64,000 nt of DNA from positions 5,201,165-5,265,164 of the forward strand of contig NZ_JAALDK010000001.1 in NCBI RefSeq assembly GCF_013366925.1. The letters are read 5' to 3'. The translations under genes were made by a program, and so were the position numbers. Source of the DNA: Paraburkholderia youngii. Lineage in GTDB: Bacteria > Pseudomonadota > Gammaproteobacteria > Burkholderiales > Burkholderiaceae. The notes under the pieces are model-generated. The model worked only from the letters and a program-made list of their open reading frames with translations. It searched no databases and had not been told where the DNA came from. Positions within the stretch are counted from its first letter, which is position 1, and every line of letters begins with the position of its first letter. Below, one piece after another: positions 24,577 through 34,652 of this stretch.

Positions 24577-24602
24577 GGTCCAGCGTGCTGCCGCGCTGGA
24601 CC
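24577..24602. terminator. Hairpin between convergent genes, possible bidirectional terminator
   Basis: 9-bp perfect arms (GGTCCAGCG / CGCTGGACC) with an 8-nt loop lie 11 bp after the SDR stop and 47 bp after the end of the convergent aldo/keto reductase. There is no U-run, so confidence is moderate. Confidence 0.5.
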
Positions 24603-24649
24603 GCTGCATTGCGCCGGCTGCGGCGCCGGGAACGTGATCGATTCGCCGC

Positions 24650-25675
<1,026 letters not shown>

Positions 25676-25743
25676 TGGCAGAATCTCCGTGACATTGCCG
25701 TCGATGAACGGAGATTCAGTCTACGCGCGTCGGCGAGAAGGCG

Positions 25744-27483
25744 TCATGAAAGCGACGCGCTCAGATCGGCCAATGCATCACGCACGGCGTCAATCACGCT
25801 GTCCCAGGCGCCGAGTTGCGGTTGACGGAATAGACGCGCGGACGGATACCACGGCGTGTCGCTGCGTTCGAGCAGCCAGCGCCAGCATGTGTCGAAGCGG
25901 TTCAGAATCCAGACCGGTTTGTCGAGCGCGCCGGCCAGATGCGCGGTGGACGTGTCGACCGAAATCACCAGATCCAGACTGGCGACGAGCGCGGCGGTAT
26001 CGGCGAAATCGTGCAGCAGCTCTGTGTAATCGGCGACGCGTTCACGGTAGGCGCTTTCGGCGAGTTGCGCTGCGGCTGCGCCCTTCTGCACGCTGAAGAA
26101 GCGCACGTTCGGCACGTCGAGGAGCGGCGCGAATTGCTCGAACCCGAGCGAGCGACGCGCATCGATCTTGCGCAGTTCCGCGACATGCGCGCGGTTCTCG
26201 CCGGCCCACACGAGGCCGACATTCAGCGGTTTGATTGCGTTGCCATCCGCATTGGTGTTGCCGTGCGGTTCGATACGCTCGCGCCATTTGCCGACGGCCG
26301 CTGGCTGCGCAAAAAGATACGGTGTGGCTGCCGGAATGCTCGCTTCGTTGGTGCTGAACGCAAGCGGCAAGCTCAGCAACGGGCAATGACAATCGAACGG
26401 CGGCAACGGCTGCCCAGCTTCGATCAACTGATCGACACCATCGAGCGTCGACAGCAGCCGCAACAACGGACCCGGCACTTCGAGCACGACCTTCGCGCCA
26501 AGCTTCGCAACCAGCGTCGCATAGCGACAGAATTGCAGCGTGTCGCCGAGGCCCTGTTCCGCATGCAGCAGGATCGTTTTGCCGTCGAGCGCGAAATCGC
26601 CGAGCCACAGCGGCTGCGCGAACGCGCGCCGGTCGGCCTTGATGCGGCTACGCTCCCAACGCCATTCGTATTCGCGCCAGCCGCTCTCGAAGCGGCCCAT
26701 TTGCAGCAGGCACAGCGCCTGGTTCCAATGCGTTTCGACCGACGCCGGATTCAACGCAAGCGCGCGCTGATAGCTCGACAACGCCTGTTCGCGCTGATTC
26801 AGATCGATCTGCGCGAGACCGAGGTTATTCCACGCATCGACGAAACCAGGCGAGAGTTCCAGCGCGCGCTGGTAGCAGGGCTCTGCTTCGTGCGGCTGGT
26901 TCAGATCGCCGAGCACGTTGCCGCGATTGCTCCACGCATCCGGATAGTTAGGCTGCAATGCGAGCGCCTGGTCGCAGCTATCGAGTGCATCGGTATATCG
27001 GCCGAGATCGCGCAGCACGCATGCACGATTGTTCCAGGCCGGCGCGAACTCCGGCGCGATAGAAAGCGCGCGCTCGTAGCTCGCGAGCGCCTCGAGCGGA
27101 CGGTACAGCGCCGCCAATGCGTTGCCGCGATTGTTCAATGCATCGGCGAATTTCGGCTGCATCACGAGCGCCCGCTCGGCGCACGCAAGCGCTTCGTCAT
27201 GACGCTGCAACGCGTTCAGCGCATAGGCGAGATTCGAATGCACGGCCGGCTGTCTCGCGTTCACAGCGAGCGCCTTCTTCAGCAGATCGACGCCTTCCTG
27301 CAAGCGGCCCGTTTGCAGCGCGAGTTCGCCGAGCCAGCGCAACGCGTCGCCGTGTTTCGGCTTCAGTTCGAGAATCTCCCGATACATCTCTTCTGCTTCG
27401 ACGAGCGCGCCGTTCTGTTGAAGCGCGACGGCTTGTCGAAGCAGATGGTCCAACTGTTGCGGCAGACTGGCTTGCTTGCTCAT
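25744..27483 (-). CDS. TPR protein with C-terminal glycosyltransferase-like domain
   Basis: 579 residues. Residues about 10-265 are TPR repeats (AWNNRACVLRDLGRYTDALD, AWSNRGNVLGDLNQPHEAEP, AWNNLGLAQIDLNQREQALS). The C-terminal 300 residues carry the block HAEQGLGDTLQFCRYATLVA and the SVDTSTAHLAGALDKPVWIL motif, seen in GT9/GT41-like families related to O-GlcNAc transferase-type (SPINDLY) proteins. It could glycosylate a protein or surface glycan; the substrate is unknown. It is not in an obvious operon. Confidence 0.82.
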   Translation of the reverse strand: MSKQASLPQQLDHLLRQAVALQQNGALVEAEEMYREILELKPKHGDALRWLGELALQTGRLQEGVDLLKKALAVNARQPAVHSNLAYALNALQRHDEALACAERALVMQPKFADALNNRGNALAALYRPLEALASYERALSIAPEFAPAWNNRACVLRDLGRYTDALDSCDQALALQPNYPDAWSNRGNVLGDLNQPHEAEPCYQRALELSPGFVDAWNNLGLAQIDLNQREQALSSYQRALALNPASVETHWNQALCLLQMGRFESGWREYEWRWERSRIKADRRAFAQPLWLGDFALDGKTILLHAEQGLGDTLQFCRYATLVAKLGAKVVLEVPGPLLRLLSTLDGVDQLIEAGQPLPPFDCHCPLLSLPLAFSTNEASIPAATPYLFAQPAAVGKWRERIEPHGNTNADGNAIKPLNVGLVWAGENRAHVAELRKIDARRSLGFEQFAPLLDVPNVRFFSVQKGAAAAQLAESAYRERVADYTELLHDFADTAALVASLDLVISVDTSTAHLAGALDKPVWILNRFDTCWRWLLERSDTPWYPSARLFRQPQLGAWDSVIDAVRDALADLSASLS

Positions 27484-27589
27484 GCGGTACCTGGAATCGA
27501 AGGCGCGAAGAATCGTCGGATAAAGCGCACGATTATCGCTGAAAAGCCTGTATTCGAAGTACCGCCGCCGCGTCGCGTCGTGACGCCGC

Positions 27590-28165
27590 TTATTGCGCGG
27601 CCACGGACAGATGCTTGCGCTTCGCGAGTTCCTGCGCCATCGCGTAGTGCTGCTGGATCGTCGGCAGCGCCTCTTTCGCCGCGGTCTTCAACTTCTCGTC
27701 GCGACCCGAGGCGATTTCCGCCTGGAACGCGGACAGCGCTTTCTGCTCACCGGCGAGCGCGACCTGCTCGATATACCTCTTGTCGAAGTCGGCGCCGCGC
27801 AGATTGTTGATGCTCGCGAGCACGGCCTCGTCGGGATCGTTCTTCGGCACGTCGACACCGCGCGGACTCGCCGCCCGCAATGCGTCGGTGATCTTCGCGT
27901 CGTCATCCGACACGCGCTCGGCGAACGCCTTCACGTCGCGATCGGCCGAACGCGCGGTGGCGATACGCGCGGCGTCGCGCTGCGTCGCGACGGCTTTGGT
28001 GCCGTCCGCGACGAATGTCTGATCGGCCGCATGCAGGCGGACTGCGTCCGCGGGCGCGGCGCTCTGCGCGCTGGCCACCGAGGCGGCCGTCAGAAGACCG
28101 CCGAAGCAGGCAGCGGCGGCGATGCGGGCCAAAGCGACCGAAGGGACGGAAGGCAGGCGGATCAT
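27590..28165 (-). CDS. DUF4142 exported protein
   Basis: 191 residues from the ATG at 28165 (AAGGAGAACGT upstream). A clear signal peptide (IRLPSVPSVALARIAAAACF ... ASVASAQS) is followed by the DUF4142 helical bundle (QTFVADGTKAVATQRDAARI, RGADFDKRYIEQVALAGEQK). Such periplasmic ferritin-like helical proteins are common in Burkholderia; the function is not known. The open frame extends 41 codons upstream without a convincing start. Confidence 0.9.
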   Translation of the reverse strand: MIRLPSVPSVALARIAAAACFGGLLTAASVASAQSAAPADAVRLHAADQTFVADGTKAVATQRDAARIATARSADRDVKAFAERVSDDDAKITDALRAASPRGVDVPKNDPDEAVLASINNLRGADFDKRYIEQVALAGEQKALSAFQAEIASGRDEKLKTAAKEALPTIQQHYAMAQELAKRKHLSVAAQ

Positions 28166-28516
28166 ACGTTCTCCTTGAGGTGAAAGCATCTGAAAGCAAA
28201 ACGAAGGACACGTGTGCGCCGCGAACAAAGCGTGCGATGCAAAACGCTGTGGACTGCTTGCGAGCCCAGCGGGGCGCCACGCTTTCATCGCTGCCGATTC
28301 TAGAAGCCATGCCGTCTGGCAGGTGAAACGCTGCTGTCGCTTCTGTAACCTTAGGTAACCCTCATATGAATGCGCACACGTTTGCCTTATTGGCGTGAAT
28401 CACGCGCGCCGCTCGCCACTGCGACGCAGTGCTGAATTTTTCGCCATCGACGCCGATAACCAGAGACAGGCACCGCTTAGCGCCGCTCAGCACCGCAACT
28501 CTGGAGAACGATTCCG

Positions 28517-29509
28517 ATGGCAGACGACCACCGTGCCAATCACGAGCGCCACACCGAGCGCAGCAACCTGACTAGCTCCAACAAATTCGAGCTGCTGCTA
28601 TACCGCCTCGGCCACGTGCCGGACAGCGACGCGCACGAGCTGTATGGGATCAACGTGTTCAAGGTGCGCGAAATCTCGACGATGCCGACCATCACGCCGA
28701 TCGCCGGATCGTCGCCGTACGTGATGGGCGCGGTCGACATTCGCGGGCAGATCATCCCCGTGATCGACCTGCCGCGGCTGATGGGCTGCGAGCCGACGCG
28801 CGGCCTGAACATCCTGCTGGTCACCGAATTCGCGCGTTCGACGCAGGCCTTCGCGGTCGAGGAAGTCGACGAGATCGTGCGGCTCGAATGGAACCAGGTG
28901 CTGTCGGCCGATGGCTCGGCGGGCGGCAAGCTCGTCACGAGCATCGCGCGCATCGACGGCAATACCGGCGATTCGCGGCTCGCTCAGGTGATCGACGTCG
29001 AGCAGGTGTTGCGCGACGTGTTCCCGTCGCAGCATCCGAGCGTCGATCCGGCCTCGGTAGGTGAAGCGCTCGGCATCCGCCGCGGCGCGAAGATCCTTGC
29101 CGCCGACGACTCCGGCTTCGCGCGCAAGCTGATCGAGCAGGCGCTCACCGCGATCGGCGCCGACTACATCATGACGAAGACCGGCGAGGAAGCGTGGCAA
29201 ACGCTGCAGCAGGTCGCACGCGAAGCGCAGCAAAAAGGCGTGCGCGCGAAAGACACCATCGCTCTCGTATTGACCGATCTGGAGATGCCGGAGATGGACG
29301 GCTTCATGCTGACGCGCCAGATCAAGGCGGACGCACGCACGCGCGATATTCCGGTGCTCATCCACTCGTCCCTGACGGGCGCGGCGAACGAGGCGCATGT
29401 GAAGAACGCGGGCGCGAACGGCTATGTCCCGAAGTTCGCCGCGAGCGAGCTCGCCGATGCGATCCGTCAAGCGCTGGGCTGCGCGCCGGCGAAAGCGACG
29501 GCGGCTTGA
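28517..29509 (+). CDS. cheV: CheV-type chemotaxis coupling protein (CheW plus receiver)
   Basis: 330 residues. A CheW domain (residues 20-175: LYGINVFKVREISTMPTITP, GAVDIRGQIIPVIDLPRLMG) is followed by a response-regulator receiver (190-325) with acidic pair Asp197/198, phospho-acceptor Asp254 (LTDLEMPEMDGF), Ser284 and Lys306. CheV couples chemoreceptors to CheA and adapts by phosphorylation. The gene is solitary, not within a che operon. GGAGAACG lies 11 nt before the ATG. Confidence 0.94.
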   Translation: MADDHRANHERHTERSNLTSSNKFELLLYRLGHVPDSDAHELYGINVFKVREISTMPTITPIAGSSPYVMGAVDIRGQIIPVIDLPRLMGCEPTRGLNILLVTEFARSTQAFAVEEVDEIVRLEWNQVLSADGSAGGKLVTSIARIDGNTGDSRLAQVIDVEQVLRDVFPSQHPSVDPASVGEALGIRRGAKILAADDSGFARKLIEQALTAIGADYIMTKTGEEAWQTLQQVAREAQQKGVRAKDTIALVLTDLEMPEMDGFMLTRQIKADARTRDIPVLIHSSLTGAANEAHVKNAGANGYVPKFAASELADAIRQALGCAPAKATAA

Positions 29510-29546
29510 GGTCTCGCGTGCCCAGCAGTGAAGCGGATCGCCGCGC

Positions 29547-30632
29547 TCAACGATGCGCGGCCAGCTCGATCGAGAAATCCATCCGGCCGATCTCGACGCC
29601 CATCGTGTTGAGCCGCTTCGGCGCATGAAAGCCGTCGAGCGTCGCGCGCTGTTCAGGCGTGCCGATATCGAGCACCGCGAGCAACTCGGCAGTGACCGCG
29701 TAGAGCGCGGCGGCATTGCCGTCCTCGATCTTCAGCGCGATGCCTAGCGCGCCCTTCGCACCCAGCCGCGCGGTTTGCCGCGACGCGCGCACGCCGATCG
29801 CATAGCTGCCGTCCGCGCCGACCTTGCCGACCAGCGCGCCACCGAACGCCCGCATCAGCAGCGTGCAGAAGCGCCCTTCCCCGCCGACCAGTTCCGGGTA
29901 CGACGTCATCGCGCGATAGATGCGCGCGAGCGCGGCCGTGCGCGGCGGCGTCGCGGCTGCTCCGTCTTCGTGTTGATCCTGCGCCGCCGCGAGCTTCGCG
30001 AACAGACGTGCGAGCCGGTCGAGCGGAAACGCCGGGGTCGGCAGATTGCAGCCGTCGATCGCCCATTGCACGCCGTCGTCCGGCAGGTCGCACACGCTCG
30101 CGACCGTCTGCTTCACGCGCACCTGCAACGGATGCGCGGGCAGTTCATAGCCGGCGAGCGCCGCCCCGATCGACCGCGCGCCGGCCAGCATGCCCGCATG
30201 CTTGCCCGAACAGTTGCTGCACACGCCGGTGGGCGTAAAGCCGCGCCGGATCCAGTCGACATACACCGCATCCGACAACGGCGGATGACCGCCGCAACGC
30301 AGATCGGCCTCGCTCGCCTGCGCTTTCGCGAGCATCGCGTGCGTGCGTTCGATATGACGCGGCTCGCTGCTGTGCGATGCGCACATCAGCGCGAGATCGG
30401 CTTCGTCGAAACCGCAACGCTCGAGCGCGCCGGTTTCGAGCACCGCGAGCGCCTGGGCCGGCTTCGCCGCGGAACGCGCGAGCGTGATGCGCGCAGCGTC
30501 GCCGAACGAATACAGCAGACGGCCGTCCGCATCGACGACCGCGACATGCGCCAGATGCGTGTTCTCGACGGACTCGCCGCGATAGATCGTCGCCGCGACC
30601 GGCGCGGCAGGGTGCAGTTCGGATCGGCTCAT
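29547..30632 (-). CDS. Asparaginase (L-asparaginase II family)
   Basis: 361 residues from the ATG at 30632. It matches the PF06089-type asparaginase: ARSAAKPAQALAVLETGALE, SHSSEPRHIERTHAML, GVCSNCSGKHAGMLAGAR, and GGEGRFCTLLMRAFGGALVG. It deaminates asparagine, probably in the cytoplasm as no signal peptide is seen. The frame is open 67 codons upstream, overlapping the MFS gene, but that part lacks domain character. It follows the MFS gene by about 60 bp on the same strand and might be co-transcribed. Confidence 0.88.
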   Translation of the reverse strand: MSRSELHPAAPVAATIYRGESVENTHLAHVAVVDADGRLLYSFGDAARITLARSAAKPAQALAVLETGALERCGFDEADLALMCASHSSEPRHIERTHAMLAKAQASEADLRCGGHPPLSDAVYVDWIRRGFTPTGVCSNCSGKHAGMLAGARSIGAALAGYELPAHPLQVRVKQTVASVCDLPDDGVQWAIDGCNLPTPAFPLDRLARLFAKLAAAQDQHEDGAAATPPRTAALARIYRAMTSYPELVGGEGRFCTLLMRAFGGALVGKVGADGSYAIGVRASRQTARLGAKGALGIALKIEDGNAAALYAVTAELLAVLDIGTPEQRATLDGFHAPKRLNTMGVEIGRMDFSIELAAHR

Positions 30633-30691
30633 CGGTATCGTCTCCGCGTCGTTTATTGATCGGGCGATGGCGCCCAAGGCCCGGCAATCGA

Positions 30692-31957
30692 TCAGGCGCT
30701 CGCCGCGAGCGCTTCTTCTTCTCGCTCGAGCGTGCGGGTGTGCCGTAGTTCGGGAAAGAACCGCATCCACAACAGCGCGATCGCGATCGTCGCGACACCG
30801 CCGACCAGCACGGCCGGCTGCGCGCCCCACCATCCGGCAGTCAGGCCCGATTCGAACTCGCCCAATTGATTCGACGTCCCGATGAACAGCGAATTGACCG
30901 CGCTGACGCGGCCGAGCATTTCATCGGGCGTGCGCAGTTGCACGAGCGACAGCCGCACCACCACGCTGATCGTGTCGGACGCACCGAGCACCATCAGCGC
31001 GAGCAGCGACACGAGGAACTGATGCGACAGCCCGAACACGATCGTCGCGATGCCGAACGCGATCACGCCGCCGAACATCGCTGCGCCGGGCCGGTTCCGC
31101 AATGGAAAATGCGCGAGCCAGATCGTGCCCGCGAGCGCGCCGATCGCCGTGCCCGAGCGCAGCAGGCCAAGACCGATCGGGCCCGCGTGCAGCACGTCGC
31201 GCGCGAAGATCGGCAGCAACGCGGTCGCGCCGCCGAACAGCACCGCGAACAGATCGAGCGACAGCGCGCCGAGGATCACCGGCTCGCGGCGAATGAACGC
31301 GATGCCCGAAAAGATCGATTCGAGCGTGACGGGCGCGCGACTCGCCGGCTTCACTTGCAGCGGAATGCTCCACACCGACGCCGCCGCGGCCGCGAACGAC
31401 AGCGTGCACGCGAGATAAGCGGCACCGGGGCCGATGCCGTACAGCAGACCACCGAGCGCCGGCCCGGCGATCTGCGCGGTCTGATTGGCAGACGTGGACC
31501 ATGCGGTCGCTTTCGGCAGATAGCCGCGCGGCACGACGGCCGGCAGCAGCGACGACACGGCCGGCGATTCGAACGCGCGCGACGCGCCCACGCAGGCAGC
31601 CAGCACGTAGATCACCGGCGCGCTGATCCAGCCGCTGAAGGTGCCGATCGCGAACAGCAATGCAGCGACGCTTTCGAGGCTCTGACAGACGGCGGCGATG
31701 CGGCGGCGATCGTAACGATCGGCGACATGACCGACGACGAGCGTCAGCAGGAACATCGGCAGGAACTGCGCGAGACCGACGAGGCCAAGTGCGAACGCGC
31801 TATGCGTGAGCGCGTAGACATGCCAGCCCATCGCGACGGCGAGCATCTGGAACGACAGCGACGACAGGATGCGGGTGCACCAGAAACGCTGGAACGGCGG
31901 GTGTTTCGGCAGGCTGAAATGCGGGGAATCGGCGGGATCGGTGGAGGCTGGGGGCAT
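30692..31957 (-). CDS. MFS transporter (EntS-like)
   Basis: 421 residues with about 12 hydrophobic helices and the MFS loop 2-3 motif GHVADRYDRRRIAAVCQSLE. The layout (QRFWCTRILSSLSFQMLAVA start, GRVSAVNSLFIGTSNQLGEF near the end) fits the enterobactin-exporter/macrolide-efflux branch of the superfamily. The exported compound is unknown. Confidence 0.9.
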   Translation of the reverse strand: MPPASTDPADSPHFSLPKHPPFQRFWCTRILSSLSFQMLAVAMGWHVYALTHSAFALGLVGLAQFLPMFLLTLVVGHVADRYDRRRIAAVCQSLESVAALLFAIGTFSGWISAPVIYVLAACVGASRAFESPAVSSLLPAVVPRGYLPKATAWSTSANQTAQIAGPALGGLLYGIGPGAAYLACTLSFAAAAASVWSIPLQVKPASRAPVTLESIFSGIAFIRREPVILGALSLDLFAVLFGGATALLPIFARDVLHAGPIGLGLLRSGTAIGALAGTIWLAHFPLRNRPGAAMFGGVIAFGIATIVFGLSHQFLVSLLALMVLGASDTISVVVRLSLVQLRTPDEMLGRVSAVNSLFIGTSNQLGEFESGLTAGWWGAQPAVLVGGVATIAIALLWMRFFPELRHTRTLEREEEALAASA

Positions 31958-32110
31958 CGATTGTTGCTCGTGACGGGGAGCATCGGAGCGTGGATTGGGC
32001 GGCCGCTAGTTTAGAGCAAGATCGGGGGGCGTGCAGAAAGGCGGCGGGCACTGGCGGCGGCGTGGTGGGAGGCGATGGGGCGGCCCGCGCCGGGGCCGGC
32101 ACGCTCGAAC

Positions 32111-32137
32111 GAAGCAGGCCGCCCTCGCCTGCTTCGG
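32111..32137 (-). terminator. Hairpin 14 nt after the PhyH gene, possible terminator
   Basis: 10-bp perfect arms (CGAAGCAGGC and complement) with a 7-nt loop lie just past the stop of the dioxygenase gene on the minus strand, followed by TTCG rather than a long U-run. Confidence 0.5.
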
Positions 32138-32150
32138 CGCCACGCATGAC

Positions 32151-33347
32151 TCAGGGGTGCAGGGGCCGGCCTTCCGCGCGGCCGAACTCGACGAAGTGAT
32201 CGACGGGGTCGACGCCTGCCGCGGCGACGTCGGGATTCGCTTCGAGGTAAAGCTTCGGATCGAAACCCTCGGGCAGTTGGGCAAGCCGCGCCTTGCGCTG
32301 AAACGATTCGGCGCTGCTCAACGGACGCCCTTCGAATCGACCGTAGTAGATGTAATGCTGCAACGCATTGCCGCCGCTCGCCGCGACGTCCGGATTGGCG
32401 TCGAGATACGCCTCGCCGTCGAAGTCGACGATTGGCGTCAGGCTCGACGGCATGCCGGTCAGGTCGTGATAGCACAGACAGCCGTCCGCGAAGAAATGGC
32501 AAACCAGCGCCTTGCGGCTCACGTGCTCCGGATCGCGCATCTTGCTGCCTCCGTGCAGCAGGTTCGCATGCCACAACAGCACATCGCCCTTCTTCGGATA
32601 GAAGTACTTCGGGCCCGCCGAATGGTCAGCGATGAGCTTCTGAATCGCGGGTTCGTAGATGTCGTGATAAGCGGAATAACCGCAACCGAACGGCATGCCC
32701 AATTCGGTCGACATCAGATACGGCAGCTTGTGCGTGCCGGGGTGATAAACGAGCGGTCCCGAATCCGGATGAATATCCTCGAAGGCGATCCAGTTCGCGA
32801 CCAGATACCCGTTCGGATAGGTCGACATGTGAATCGAATCGGAATGCTCGAGTTGCTCGCTGCTCTTGTGACCGCCGATCGTCTGGAACGGCGCCGATTT
32901 CGCGCCCAGCAGCAAGCCCACGATCTCGTTCATGCGCGCATCGAACAGCATGTCGCGAATCGCGGGCACGCTGAAATGCGGATTCAGCGTGCGCCCCGGC
33001 AGCGTATCGCCTTCGAAAAGCGGCTCGTGCGGCGGCCGCAGCGTGCCGTCGGCGATCGCGTCTTCGTAGGCTTGCCACGTCGCATCGAGCTGTTCGTGCC
33101 CGAAGAAGCCTTCAATGATCAGATAGCCGTCGCTGACCCATTTCCGGCACCATTCGGCTTCCTGCTCGCTGATTACACCTTGGGACAACAACTCGGCGAC
33201 CCGCTCCAGCGCATCCGGTCGATCGAGCCAGGGAACCGGGCCTGCTGCGGGAAATTTTTCGAATTTGAAGACCTGGGTCTGAGTGTCGATCGGAACGTCC
33301 GCGACGACGGGCTTATCGAAAAAACGCTGAGTCTCGAGAGTATTCAT
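32151..33347 (-). CDS. PhyH-type Fe(II)/2-oxoglutarate dioxygenase with two C-terminal YLxxNPDVA modules
   Basis: 398 residues. Residues 70-300 resemble phytanoyl-CoA dioxygenase enzymes: DGYLIIEGFFGHEQLDATWQ, metal-binding H-x-D (His168, Asp170) and a distal His in NLLHGGS (His265), with Arg278 a candidate 2-oxoglutarate ligand. The C-terminus carries two copies of a short module, FDGEAYLDANPDVAASGG...FEGRPL (309-343) and FDPKLYLEANPDVAAAGVDP...AEGRPL (362-396). The same module ends the neighbouring methyltransferase and the second dioxygenase at 40811-41884. The substrate is unknown; hydroxylation of a lipid, amino-acid or sugar-linked group is possible. Confidence 0.85.
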   Translation of the reverse strand: MNTLETQRFFDKPVVADVPIDTQTQVFKFEKFPAAGPVPWLDRPDALERVAELLSQGVISEQEAEWCRKWVSDGYLIIEGFFGHEQLDATWQAYEDAIADGTLRPPHEPLFEGDTLPGRTLNPHFSVPAIRDMLFDARMNEIVGLLLGAKSAPFQTIGGHKSSEQLEHSDSIHMSTYPNGYLVANWIAFEDIHPDSGPLVYHPGTHKLPYLMSTELGMPFGCGYSAYHDIYEPAIQKLIADHSAGPKYFYPKKGDVLLWHANLLHGGSKMRDPEHVSRKALVCHFFADGCLCYHDLTGMPSSLTPIVDFDGEAYLDANPDVAASGGNALQHYIYYGRFEGRPLSSAESFQRKARLAQLPEGFDPKLYLEANPDVAAAGVDPVDHFVEFGRAEGRPLHP

Positions 33348-33422
33348 GTTGTATCGGGAAACTTTCCGGGTTAGCGTTTCAGGGTACCTGGCTTGAACAG
33401 GACGCTGGCGGTGCGGTGTCGG

Positions 33423-34349
33423 TCACCCGAACGAGCGCCCTTCCGTACGGCCATAACGGATGTAGTGTTCCGCGCCAGAGCTGATGTGCTTTTGCGCAAC
33501 GGCTTCTGCTACGTCGGGGTTGCGCTGAAGATATTGCGCCTCGTCGAAATGCGGAATGTGAGCGGCATAAAGCAGAATCGACGGGCCGGCCGGATGTCGA
33601 TCGCGATCGTCCATGCCGACGACCACGGTCATACCCAGCGCGTCGAGGACCGCCATCAGGCTTTCGCGGGTCATCCAGTTGACTTGCGGAGCACTCCCGC
33701 CGATGAATTTTGCGTTGTTGATGCTGTCGAGATAACTGTGTCGGTGCAGATGGACTTCGCGTCCGCGAAACTCCGAGATGGTCGGCGTCGGATCGAAGTG
33801 CGTCCGCAAGTTCGTATTCGTGCGCACGACTTCGGCGTCGTAATAGTGCGTCCAGATGCAGATCGAGTCCGACGCATACGCCATATCTTCCAGTAGTGAT
33901 ACCGGATCGGTCATGTGATAGAGCACGCCGCTCGCAAGAATCAGATCGAATCGCTGATCGCGCTTTTTCAGCAATTCTCTGAAATCGCCATACATGAATT
34001 CGGCATTGAACTTCAATGCATTCTGCACGAGCAGGCATTTCAGAAAGGACTTCGAATTCGCCTCGATTGCAAGGACACGTGAAGCGCCGGCTTTGGCCAT
34101 CATGAACGTATGGCCGCCTTCCATCGGGCCGAGTTCGAGCACGCTTTTTCCGGAAAAGCCGCCGCACATCGTCTCGAACCAGTGAAGACGCCCATCGTCG
34201 AAATGGGGCGCCATACCTAAACCATAGCCCGGCACATCGGACACCCACGTGCCATCGAAAAGATTGAAAGCCAAAGTGTGGCCCGGCTCTTCCGTTGCAT
34301 ATAGATCCAGTTCAGTTCCTTTCAATTTGGCGCCTCGATCGGTCGTCAA
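33423..34349 (-). CDS. SAM-dependent methyltransferase with C-terminal YLxxNPDVA module
   Basis: 308 residues. A class I methyltransferase core is visible: motif I LELGPMEGGHTFMMAKAGAS (71-90), acidic loop AIEAN, and LILASGVLYHMTDPVSLLED. Residues 268-306 are the module FDEAQYLQRNPDVAEAV...YGRTEGRSF shared with the two dioxygenases nearby. It lies 75 bp upstream of the PhyH gene on the same strand and may form an operon with it. The acceptor is unknown. Confidence 0.86.
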   Translation of the reverse strand: MTTDRGAKLKGTELDLYATEEPGHTLAFNLFDGTWVSDVPGYGLGMAPHFDDGRLHWFETMCGGFSGKSVLELGPMEGGHTFMMAKAGASRVLAIEANSKSFLKCLLVQNALKFNAEFMYGDFRELLKKRDQRFDLILASGVLYHMTDPVSLLEDMAYASDSICIWTHYYDAEVVRTNTNLRTHFDPTPTISEFRGREVHLHRHSYLDSINNAKFIGGSAPQVNWMTRESLMAVLDALGMTVVVGMDDRDRHPAGPSILLYAAHIPHFDEAQYLQRNPDVAEAVAQKHISSGAEHYIRYGRTEGRSFG

Positions 34350-34652
34350 GTTTGCCGATTATGGCACGCTCAGGCGATAAATCACGCAAACCTTGCATTC
34401 GCGCGCCGCACGTCACGCAAGCGGGTGTCAAATCGAACGCGCGTCCGCATTAATGGACATGATTTGACATCGGTCGGGATCGCCGCGCGCGCTTCGCACT
34501 GCGTATATTTATGCTTCATGGATCGATGTGAACTGCCGGTCTGTTTGCGGCTATGATTGTGCCCCGTGGGCAGCCGTCCGGCAGGCGGCACTCCGGCCCA
34601 CTCCCACCGGCCAGCGACACCGCCTGACACTCGAACTCCCGGAGGGCATCGA

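Noticed and set aside
32031..33374. 447-codon plus-strand frame opposite the PhyH gene
   Set aside because: Antisense to a gene with clear metal-binding motifs; no start signal.
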